Positions 6,826-12,646 of a stretch of 16,120 nt of DNA are shown piece after piece. Origin of the DNA: CAZWSE01 sp964636575 (GTDB lineage Bacteria; Pseudomonadota; Alphaproteobacteria; Rhodobacterales; Rhodobacteraceae); assembly GCA_964636575.1 (NCBI GenBank), contig CAZWSE010000077.1, positions 1-16,120 on the forward strand, given 5' to 3'. Made by a program: the position numbers and the translations under genes. Each line of letters starts with the position of its first letter. Position 1 is the stretch's first letter. The notes below the pieces were generated by a model. That model was not told where the DNA came from. It saw nothing but the letters and a program-made list of their open reading frames with translations, and did not search any database.

Positions 6826-7575
6826 TTAGGATGCTTCAAGCGCTTTGATGATGGGCGAAAAGTCAGCTGCCTTGAGGCTGGCGCCACCGACGAGCGCGCC
6901 ATCCACATTCGCCACGCTAAAGATCTGTGCAGCATTGTCCGGTTTGACCGAGCCACCGTAGAGAAGCCGTATCCCACTGCCGATGTCGTCACCGAAGCGA
7001 CGTGTCATGCGGGCGCGCAAGAAGTCATGGACTTCTGTGATTTGATCAAGTGTCGGGATCAGGCCTGTTCCAATCGCCCAGATCGGCTCGTAGGCCAGAA
7101 CCAGATTGTCCGCAGTCGCGCCGTCCGGAATTGATCCAGACAGTTGGCCGGCCAGAATATCGAGCGTATTGTCAGCCTCGCGTTGGCTTAAACTTTCGCC
7201 AATACACAGCACGACTGTCAGCCCCGCAGCCCAACCAGCTTGGGTTTTGGCCCGGATATCATCGTTGCGTTCATCATGATCCTCGCGCCGCTCAGAGTGT
7301 CCCGTTATCACGAAGCTGGCGCCTGCGTCTTCGAGCATGGTCGCTGAGATATCGCCGGTATGTGCGCCAGCCTGCATGGGATGGCAGTCTTGGCCGCCGA
7401 TCTGCACAGGGGATCCAGATGCCAAAGCAGCCGCTTTTGCGACCAGTGTGGCAGGCGGGCAGATCAAGATATCTGTGTCGGATGAGGTGTGACCAGAGAT
7501 GAGCGCTTCCAGCTGATCCAGATCAGCCTTCAGTCCATTCATTTTCCAATTGCCTGCTGCCAGTTTGCGTCGCAT
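6826..7575 (-). CDS. tpiA: Triosephosphate isomerase
   Basis: This 249-aa glycolytic enzyme interconverts dihydroxyacetone phosphate and glyceraldehyde 3-phosphate. It has the normal TIM-barrel length. The substrate-binding AGNWKMNG (N9, K11), catalytic H93 in ITGHSERRED, catalytic E163 in AYEPIWAIGTG with flexible loop 6 after it, and the phosphate-binding LLYGGSVKPDN (204-214) are all present, so it should be active. AAAAGGA (7585-7591) lies nine bases before the start. It is 73 bases downstream of the Fe-S carrier gene on the same strand and may be co-transcribed or have its own promoter in that gap. No terminator with a T-run is obvious; the repeat copy 2 follows its stop immediately. Confidence 0.97.
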   Translation of the reverse strand: MRRKLAAGNWKMNGLKADLDQLEALISGHTSSDTDILICPPATLVAKAAALASGSPVQIGGQDCHPMQAGAHTGDISATMLEDAGASFVITGHSERREDHDERNDDIRAKTQAGWAAGLTVVLCIGESLSQREADNTLDILAGQLSGSIPDGATADNLVLAYEPIWAIGTGLIPTLDQITEVHDFLRARMTRRFGDDIGSGIRLLYGGSVKPDNAAQIFSVANVDGALVGGASLKAADFSPIIKALEAS

Positions 7576-7648
7576 GCCCGATCATCCTTTTGCCTCGTCC
7601 TTGCGCTTTAGCAGTGCATGGAAAATGAGGCAATCTTTTGGAAATTAA

Positions 7649-7999
7649 TCAGTTTTCCGCAAATTTGATCGATTCCCCACAGCCGCAGGCTTCGGTCACG
7701 TTGGGATTGTTGAATTTGAACCCGGATTCGAGAAGGCTGGTTTCGTAGTCAATTTCCGTGCCGAACAGGAACATTTGCGCCATCGGGGCGATCATGACCC
7801 GCGCGCCATCCGTCTCAACAACTTCGTCGTTGGGGTCTACGTCTGTCACATAGTCCATCGTGTATTCCATGCCCGCGCAGCCGCCCTTTTTGACGCCAAT
7901 CCGCAGCCCCGAATGGCCCGCAGAGGCCATGAGTTTCGCGATTTGAGCCGCCGCTTTGGGCGTGATGCTGACCGCTTGTTTGCCTGGAATACCGAACAT
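7649..7999 (-). CDS. A-type iron-sulfur cluster carrier (HesB/IscA/SufA family)
   Basis: This 116-aa protein starts MFGIPGKQAVSITPKAAAQI. The three conserved cluster-ligand cysteines are C41 in KKGGCAGM and C105/C107 in EACGCGES, the standard pattern for A-type carriers that receive Fe-S clusters from a scaffold and pass them to apoproteins. A longer reading frame opens at 8050, but the start at 7999 is chosen because AAGGAG (8009-8014) lies nine bases upstream and because the family begins near here. The MIP18/SufT-like gene lies 102 bases upstream on the same strand, a common pairing in alphaproteobacterial suf loci. Whether it is the SufA, IscA or ErpA ortholog cannot be decided from the sequence. 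Confidence 0.92.
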   Translation of the reverse strand: MFGIPGKQAVSITPKAAAQIAKLMASAGHSGLRIGVKKGGCAGMEYTMDYVTDVDPNDEVVETDGARVMIAPMAQMFLFGTEIDYETSLLESGFKFNNPNVTEACGCGESIKFAEN

Positions 8000-8101
8000 T
8001 AAAATAGGCTCCTTCAAAGCCAACTTAAGGGGCGCCGCTGATTGGCTCAAGTGGGGCAGCGCAATTAGTGGATCGTTGTGCCTGCACCACCGAACCCCGC
8101 A

Positions 8102-8464
8102 TTACATAAATCCAAGTTCCAACCGGGCTTCATCGGACATCATGTCCATACCCCACGGTGGTTCCCAGATAAGGTCCACATCCACATGTTTGATGCCAGG
8201 CAGGGGCTCAATCGCCTCAGCAACCCAACCGGGCATTTCGCCAGCCACAGGACAGCCAGGGGCGGTCAAAGACATCAGCACCTTCACTTCGTTCTGATCG
8301 TTGATGTCAATTGTATAGACCAGACCCAATTCGTAGATGTTAACGGGGATCTCAGGGTCATAAACCGACCGGCAGGCTTCGACCACTTGCTCGTAAAGCG
8401 GGTGGTCTGTGGACGAGGGGGCGATCAGGGGGGCGCCTTCCAAAGGTTCGTTGCTGTCGGACAT
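8102..8464 (-). CDS. SufT-like / MIP18 (DUF59) family Fe-S assembly protein
   Basis: This 120-aa protein has the MIP18-family core: VYDPEIPVNIYELGLVY (34-50), LMSLTAPGCPVAGEMP (63-78) with conserved C71, and a conserved C-terminal WEPPWGMDMMSDEAR (100-114) typical of the SUF-associated group. These proteins help Fe-S cluster maturation; the exact step is unsettled. The first ~20 residues are a variable, probably disordered tail. AAGAGA lies upstream of the ATG. It precedes the A-type carrier and diverges from the YjbR gene. No sufBCDS genes lie upstream here, so this pair is separated from a main suf operon if one exists. Confidence 0.92.
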   Translation of the reverse strand: MSDSNEPLEGAPLIAPSSTDHPLYEQVVEACRSVYDPEIPVNIYELGLVYTIDINDQNEVKVLMSLTAPGCPVAGEMPGWVAEAIEPLPGIKHVDVDLIWEPPWGMDMMSDEARLELGFM

Positions 8465-8550
8465 GGTGTGATCTCTTGATAAGTTCCTGAGTGTTTATAT
8501 AGGGATTGTGGTCTCACAGGTCCAGAGGCGGACACCCCTTTACCCTTTTT

Positions 8551-8561
8551 CAAATACTCAA
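8551..8561 (-). repeat. TTGAGTATTTG element in the SufT-YjbR gap
   Basis: On the minus strand the 157-base divergent gap contains TTGAGTATTTG followed by AAAAAGGGTAAAGG. The 11-base core is identical to 762-772 on the plus strand. It resembles the degenerate intergenic elements of Rhodobacterales and lies about 90 bases upstream of the sufT-like gene. Function unknown; only two copies are in the window. Confidence 0.3.
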
Positions 8562-8620
8562 AACCCAAAGAGCGCGCGCATCAGGTGACGCTGACCATTT
8601 AATCGCCTAAGCTGGAATGC

Positions 8621-8974
8621 ATGACACGCGATGAATTCAATACCTTTTGCGGCAGTTTGACCGCCACCAACCATGTGGTTCAATGGGGCAATGCGGATGT
8701 CTGGAAACTGGGGGGTAAGGTCTTTGCTTTATGCGGGTGGAACGACGGCGCGCCTGCATTCACGTTCAAAGTGACGCCTTTGGCGTTTGAGATTTTGCCC
8801 GATCAGCCCGGCATCCGGCCCGCCCCGTATTTGGCGTCCCGCGGGATGAAATGGGTGCAGGTCTATGATCCCAAGGGCATGTCCGATGACAGTCTGCGCG
8901 ACCATATCGTCGCCAGCTACGATATGATTAGGGATAAACTTACCAAAAAGCTGCGGGCGGAGTTGGGCGTTTAG
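8621..8974 (+). CDS. MmcQ/YjbR family protein
   Basis: This 117-aa protein starts MTRDEFNTFCGSLTATNHVV and shows the family pattern: WGNADVWKLGGKVFAL (22-37), FKVTPLAFEIL (about 49-59), GIRPAPYLASRGMKWVQV (64-81) and a C-terminal SYDMIRDKL helix. The fold is CyaY/MmcQ-like and family members are annotated as possible DNA-binding proteins, but their cellular role is not established. There is no strong ribosome-binding site before the ATG at 8621. The gene is divergent from the SufT-like gene and convergent with the deacetylase gene, whose stop codon overlaps its own by 4 bases. Confidence 0.88.
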   Translation: MTRDEFNTFCGSLTATNHVVQWGNADVWKLGGKVFALCGWNDGAPAFTFKVTPLAFEILPDQPGIRPAPYLASRGMKWVQVYDPKGMSDDSLRDHIVASYDMIRDKLTKKLRAELGV

Positions 8975-10092
8975 AGATCGGTCAATCTGGGTTTCAAAAG
9001 CGCCACAGCCTCGCGCACCTGATCGCTGATCGGTCCGTGACGTGGGGCATCGGCCAGCGTGGTGAACCAATGATCCGGCGGGTTGCGTCCCCGTGAATTG
9101 CCTTCAAACCTTAGCTCTCGCAATACTGTCTCAGCTCGTGGGGGCAATGTGTTTGGAATATCCTGCCCGCACAATATCCCCCAGACGCCCGTCCATAACC
9201 GTCCAACCGACCAAGGGTTGTATCCACCGCCGCCCAGCACCAGCAATCGTGGCGCAAGGCCCATTAGGCCTTGCAACATCCCCCAATGGGCTTGGTTCGA
9301 AAGCTTCAATCTCGATTGGGGGTCTTCCTCGACAGCATCTGCACCGCATTGCAAAACAATAGCTTCAGGCTTGAAGGCCACGACAGCGGGCAAGACAAGC
9401 TGATCTTGTGCAAAATGCAGATCATCATCACATGCACCGGTGGGCAGGGGCAAATTGAACGCCCGCCCGCCGCCGGTTTGGTCCAGACCGCCTGTGCGTG
9501 GCCAAATCCCGTCTTGATGGGTTGAGATCATCAAGATGTCCGGATCACCTTTGAATCCATGCTCGACCCCATCGGGATGATGGGCGTCAATGTCGATATA
9601 GGCGATCCGTTTCACCCCGTTTCGACGCAAGGACAGCATCGCCAGAACGGGATCGTTCAAATAGCAAAACCCGTTGGCGCGATCCGGCATGCCATGGTGC
9701 GTGCCGCCTGCAGGGTTATAAACGACGCCACCGTCTTTCAGCAATTCACCGGCCAGAATAGACCCACCCGCTGCGGTCGCAGGGCGGCGGAATATCTCTG
9801 GGAAGACCGGATTGGCCGGCGTGCCGATATGGTAGGTGCGCCGCACTTCGTCTGAAACCTCTTGCGCGGCCTCTGCGGCTTGTAAGGCGTCAATATAGTC
9901 GGGCCTATGCCAAGCGTGAAGTGCAGCAGGCTTGGCGCGGGGGGATTGGATGTATTGATCGTCCGGCAACCATCCAAGTGCACGGCTTAAATCCATCACG
10001 GTAGAGACCCTTGGAACCCGCAAGGGATGCCACGCACCATAGGTCGAGGCGCGGTAGATTTCGGAACCGATGAACAGGGGCTTGGGCAACAT
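8971..10092 (-). CDS. Histone deacetylase family protein (AcuC-type, class I-like)
   Basis: This 373-aa zinc amidohydrolase removes acyl groups from lysine or small amines; the natural substrate is unknown. All catalytic elements are visible: the HH dyad H132-H133 in GGTHHGM, GFCYLND (141-147), zinc ligands D169 and H171 in DIDAHHPDG, third ligand D252 in CGADAVEEDP, and transition-state tyrosine Y291 in GGGGYNPWS. The DIDxHHxDG form and the FCYLND block place it nearer AcuC and eukaryotic class I enzymes than the APAH group. The start is uncertain: 10092 (ATG, GAGG very close upstream) fits the start of homology, while a GTG at 10134 would add 14 residues. No acuA/acuB or acetyl-CoA synthetase gene is adjacent. 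It diverges from tgt. Confidence 0.9.
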   Translation of the reverse strand: MLPKPLFIGSEIYRASTYGAWHPLRVPRVSTVMDLSRALGWLPDDQYIQSPRAKPAALHAWHRPDYIDALQAAEAAQEVSDEVRRTYHIGTPANPVFPEIFRRPATAAGGSILAGELLKDGGVVYNPAGGTHHGMPDRANGFCYLNDPVLAMLSLRRNGVKRIAYIDIDAHHPDGVEHGFKGDPDILMISTHQDGIWPRTGGLDQTGGGRAFNLPLPTGACDDDLHFAQDQLVLPAVVAFKPEAIVLQCGADAVEEDPQSRLKLSNQAHWGMLQGLMGLAPRLLVLGGGGYNPWSVGRLWTGVWGILCGQDIPNTLPPRAETVLRELRFEGNSRGRNPPDHWFTTLADAPRHGPISDQVREAVALLKPRLTDL

Positions 10093-10199
10093 CCCCCTCA
10101 GGTAGAGCGGTGACACCAGAAGGGCAATCCTCACGCATGCAGCGCGTCTTGGATCATTTCCGTCTTGGCGCGACCGCGTGGCAGGGCTAAAGGAACGCC

Positions 10200-11330
10200 A
10201 TGACAAAGCGTTTTTCATATGCGGTGACCGCCACGGATGGCAAAGCCCGGACCGGGGTTATCAGCAGCCCGCGCGGGCGTATTCGCACACCGGCCTTTAT
10301 GCCTGTTGGAACGGCCGCGACTGTCAAAGCGATGATGCCAGACAGCGTGGCCTCGACCGGTGCGGATATTCTGCTTGGCAATACCTACCACCTGATGCTG
10401 CGCCCAACTGCCGAGCGGATAGCCAACCTTGGCGGGCTGCATAAGTTTATGAACTGGGACAAGCCGATCTTGACGGATTCAGGTGGCTTTCAGGTGATGA
10501 GCCTCGCTGACCTGCGCAAGCTCACCGAAAAAGGGGTCACGTTCAAATCCCACATCGACGGGTCCAAGCATGAACTCACGCCTGAGCGGTCAATGGAAAT
10601 CCAGAAGCTTTTGGGGTCTGACATAGTGATGTGTTTCGACGAATGTCCGGCCTTGCCCGCAGATCGCGCCCGTATTGAAGAAAGTATGAAACTGTCGATG
10701 CGCTGGGCGCAACGCAGCCGCGATGCTTTTGGGGATCGGCCCGGATATGCATTGTTCGGTATCCAGCAAGGCGGACTGGAAGAGGATTTTCGCGCGGAAT
10801 CGGCCGCAGCCCTGACCGAAATCGGGTTTGAGGGGTATGCCATCGGCGGTCTGGCTGTCGGTGAAGGGCAAGAGGCGATGTTTGGCTGTCTTGACTATGC
10901 ACCCGATCAACTGCCCGTAGACAAACCCCGCTATCTGATGGGGGTCGGCAAGCCGGATGACATCGTGGGCGCCGTGGCGCGTGGTGTTGATATGATGGAC
11001 TGTGTGCTGCCGTCGCGGTCGGGCCGCACAGGGCAGGTGTTTACGCGGGCAGGGGTTCTCAACATCAAGAACGCGCGGCACATGGATGACCCGCGTCCTT
11101 TGGATGAGAATTGCACCTGTCCTGCCTGCCGAAACTACAGCCGCGCCTATTTGCACCATGTGTTCCGCAGCCAAGAGATCATCAGCTCAATGCTGCTGAC
11201 ATGGCACAACTTGCAGTACTATCAGGACATCATGCAGGGCATGCGCGATGCGATATCAGGGGGCACATTTGCCGCGTGGCAGGCGGATTTTCATGGCACC
11301 CGCGCGCAGGGCGATATAGACCCGCTTTAA
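10200..11330 (+). CDS. tgt: tRNA-guanine transglycosylase (queuine tRNA-ribosyltransferase)
   Basis: This 376-aa enzyme exchanges guanine-34 for the preQ1 base in tRNAs with GUN anticodons (Asp, Asn, His, Tyr), an early step in queuosine formation. Visible features are TDSGGFQVMS (base-catalysis aspartate D93), the substrate pocket CFDECP and GGLAVGEG, the nucleophile aspartate in VDMMDCVLPSRSGR (about D267 by alignment with the Zymomonas enzyme), and the zinc site C305, C307, C310 and H336 in CTCPAC...LTWHN. Length and motifs are normal, so it should be functional. AAAGGA lies six bases before the ATG. No other queuosine gene is in the window. Its stop overlaps that of the convergent 140-aa gene by 4 bases. 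Confidence 0.97.
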   Translation: MTKRFSYAVTATDGKARTGVISSPRGRIRTPAFMPVGTAATVKAMMPDSVASTGADILLGNTYHLMLRPTAERIANLGGLHKFMNWDKPILTDSGGFQVMSLADLRKLTEKGVTFKSHIDGSKHELTPERSMEIQKLLGSDIVMCFDECPALPADRARIEESMKLSMRWAQRSRDAFGDRPGYALFGIQQGGLEEDFRAESAAALTEIGFEGYAIGGLAVGEGQEAMFGCLDYAPDQLPVDKPRYLMGVGKPDDIVGAVARGVDMMDCVLPSRSGRTGQVFTRAGVLNIKNARHMDDPRPLDENCTCPACRNYSRAYLHHVFRSQEIISSMLLTWHNLQYYQDIMQGMRDAISGGTFAAWQADFHGTRAQGDIDPL

Positions 11331-11749
11331 GGGCGGATCGTTTCGCGCAAGTATAGGATGTTGCCAGCACCGTCTGATGTGGTGATTTCGACCAAATGCT
11401 TGTTCTGATACTCACCCGCTTTGGTGATATATTCGATCTCATAGGAACTGCGCTTGCCTTTGAAGCGGTCGAGATGTCCAGAAGCACAGGTGGCGGTGAA
11501 CTTTTGCAGCACAAGTCCTTTGCGTTTGCGCGGTTTGCCGACATAGGCCAGGTCTTGAACGCGACCGTTTTTGCAATAGGCGCTCATCATCTTGACCATT
11601 TGGGTAGGGCTGTAACCCTCAACCACAAACACGCCGGACACTTCAGGCGAACCACGCTTCATTGAAAACCCGAAGGCTTGCAGCCCGGCACTTGCGCTGG
11701 TGGACATGATAATTGTGGCTGCAACGGCCAGAACAACTGGTTTCATCAT
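11327..11749 (-). CDS. Hypothetical secreted protein, 140 aa
   Basis: I do not recognise a family. Residues 1-21 form a clear Sec signal peptide (MMKPV, hydrophobic core, then STSASA) with probable cleavage before G22, so the mature protein of about 119 residues is likely periplasmic. It is basic (GKPRKRKG at 71-78; RFKGKR at 95-100) and has two cysteines, C59 and C88, that could form one disulfide. The predicted strand-rich C-terminal half ends YLRETIRP. AGGAGA lies seven bases upstream of the first of two adjacent ATG codons, which decides the start. It follows the terminator of the upstream membrane-protein gene, so it has its own promoter or depends on read-through. Confidence 0.8.
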   Translation of the reverse strand: MMKPVVLAVAATIIMSTSASAGLQAFGFSMKRGSPEVSGVFVVEGYSPTQMVKMMSAYCKNGRVQDLAYVGKPRKRKGLVLQKFTATCASGHLDRFKGKRSSYEIEYITKAGEYQNKHLVEITTSDGAGNILYLRETIRP

Positions 11750-11770
11750 CTAAACTTCTCCTGTGGTGAT

Positions 11771-11805
11771 AAAGAAAAAGCGGCAGACAGAATGTGCCTA
11801 CCGCT
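11771..11805 (-). terminator. Rho-independent terminator after the 115-aa membrane protein
   Basis: On the minus strand, an 8-pair stem with one G-U (AGCGGTAG with CTGCCGCT; plus-strand arms 11798-11805 and 11779-11786) and an 11-base loop is followed directly by TTTTTCTTT (11771-11778). This is a classic terminator shape 37 bases past the membrane-protein stop and just before the ribosome-binding site of the 140-aa gene. Confidence 0.75.
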
Positions 11806-11810
11806 TCTAG

Positions 11811-11836
11811 AGACCCTAAGGGGGGGAAAGGGGTCT
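11811..11836 (-). other. Second stem upstream of the terminator
   Basis: AGACCC (11811-11816) pairs with GGGTCT (11831-11836) across a 14-base G-rich loop, immediately 3' of the membrane-protein gene. It has no T-run, so it may only stabilise the transcript end or act with the adjacent terminator. Confidence 0.4.
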
Positions 11837-11841
11837 TAAAT

Positions 11842-12189
11842 TTATGCTTCAACGAAACCGAAGGCTTCACGATCGGCCTTGAGCTCTTCAAGACGCTCTT
11901 CGGAGCTTTGTTTGCTGAATGTGCGACCGCGCAGGCCGTTGAACAGAACCGCAGACAGGCACCCAAAGACAACCGCAGGGCCGACAGCGAAGATGTAGAC
12001 GTTCAAGCCGCTCATCATAAAGGCCCAGAATACGATGAAGATCGAGGTTGCTGGCAAAAGGTTGCGCAGGGAATAGAAAGTCAAAAGCATCGGAGAGGTC
12101 AAAACCAGCGCCGCGGCGGTTGCCATCATGAAGGAGCTATCAGACGAGGCAAAAGGCAGCAGGTCGATTACTTTGATTTCAGGTGTCAT
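11842..12189 (-). CDS. Small membrane protein of unknown function, probable heat-shock gene
   Basis: I do not recognise this 115-aa protein. It has about three hydrophobic segments (residues roughly 19-40, 45-63 and 66-85) and a charged C-terminal tail (SKQSSEERLEELKADREAF, about 92-110), likely helical and cytoplasmic or stromal to the inner membrane. There is no signal peptidase site, so it should be an inner-membrane protein. AAAAGGGA lies before the ATG at 12189. A sigma-32-like promoter (12261-12289) sits 72 bases upstream and a strong terminator follows, so it looks monocistronic. It is divergent from lon, which has a matching promoter, suggesting a role in protein-folding or membrane stress; that role is inference. 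Confidence 0.8.
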   Translation of the reverse strand: MTPEIKVIDLLPFASSDSSFMMATAAALVLTSPMLLTFYSLRNLLPATSIFIVFWAFMMSGLNVYIFAVGPAVVFGCLSAVLFNGLRGRTFSKQSSEERLEELKADREAFGFVEA

Positions 12190-12260
12190 GTCAGTCGTTC
12201 CCTTTTCAGAAGCACCAGTTCTTGATGCGTTGAAACCGTTATCAGGGTGACTTGCGGCGG

Positions 12261-12289
12261 AAATGGGGCAGGCTTCGGGTCTTTTCAGG
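12261..12289 (-). promoter_or_regulatory. Sigma-32 (RpoH)-like promoter for the 115-aa membrane protein
   Basis: On the minus strand, CCTGAAA (12283-12289) is 14 bases from CCCCATTT (12261-12268). The classical sigma-32 consensus is CTTGAAA, 13-15 bases, CCCCATnT, so 14 of 15 fixed positions or better agree. The start codon at 12189 is 72 bases downstream of the -10 element. The same element and spacing occur in front of the divergent lon gene. Confidence 0.6.
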
Positions 12290-12538
12290 TCTTGAGTGTG
12301 AAATAGTCATGAATGGGCAAAGTTTCGCGCACTGTGGCGTTTGTGCATAGGATCAGGCGATCCTGCGTTCGGGTTTCAGGCTTGTTTCCTCATAGCCTTG
12401 CGCCCGCTCGATACGCCACACCAGCCCAATCGCGACATGCGCACGTGACATCTTTGCTATTTTCACCAAATTCCCCAGATTTGGCGTCTTGCATGGCCTC
12501 TTGGGCAAGGGCATTGTGCGCGTCAATCAAACGGCGCG

Positions 12539-12567
12539 GTTGAAATGCAGGTGTCTTCGCCCCATTT
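12539..12567 (+). promoter_or_regulatory. Sigma-32 (RpoH)-like promoter of lon
   Basis: GTTGAAA (12539-12545), a 14-base spacer and CCCCATTT (12560-12567) match the heat-shock consensus CTTGAAA / CCCCATnT with one mismatch. It lies 80 bases upstream of the lon start codon, and lon is a heat-shock gene in many bacteria. The elements sit inside a perfect 8-base inverted repeat, TTGAAATG (12540-12547) and CATTTCAA (12563-12570). Confidence 0.75.
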
Positions 12568-12646
12568 CAAGAAGCTAAGACCGGAGATGTCCGAGCGTTG
12601 CCTAGACTTAGGGACCAGTGATGTCTTGCCAATAAAAGGATAGAGC

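Larger units (their letters stand above)
12190..12646. other. 457-base gap between the membrane-protein gene and lon
   Basis: No convincing gene is seen; the 76-codon frame at 12313-12543 has no ribosome-binding site or recognisable family. The gap contains two divergent heat-shock-type promoters (12261-12289 minus, 12539-12567 plus) and two short dyads, AGGATC-N4-GATCCT (12349-12364) and CCAAAT-N7-ATTTGG (12466-12484), with no clear role. The 250 bases between the promoters could hold a small RNA or further regulatory sites, but nothing specific is visible. Confidence 0.6.

Noticed and set aside
8971..10092. Deacetylase and YjbR genes as a functional pair
   Set aside because: They are convergent with a 4-base stop overlap, so they are not an operon, and the same kind of overlap occurs at tgt; it reflects compact packing only.
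12313..12543. 76-codon open frame in the gap before lon
   Set aside because: No ribosome-binding site, no recognisable motif, arginine/serine/alanine-rich composition typical of a random frame in G+C-rich DNA, and it lies between two promoter regions.
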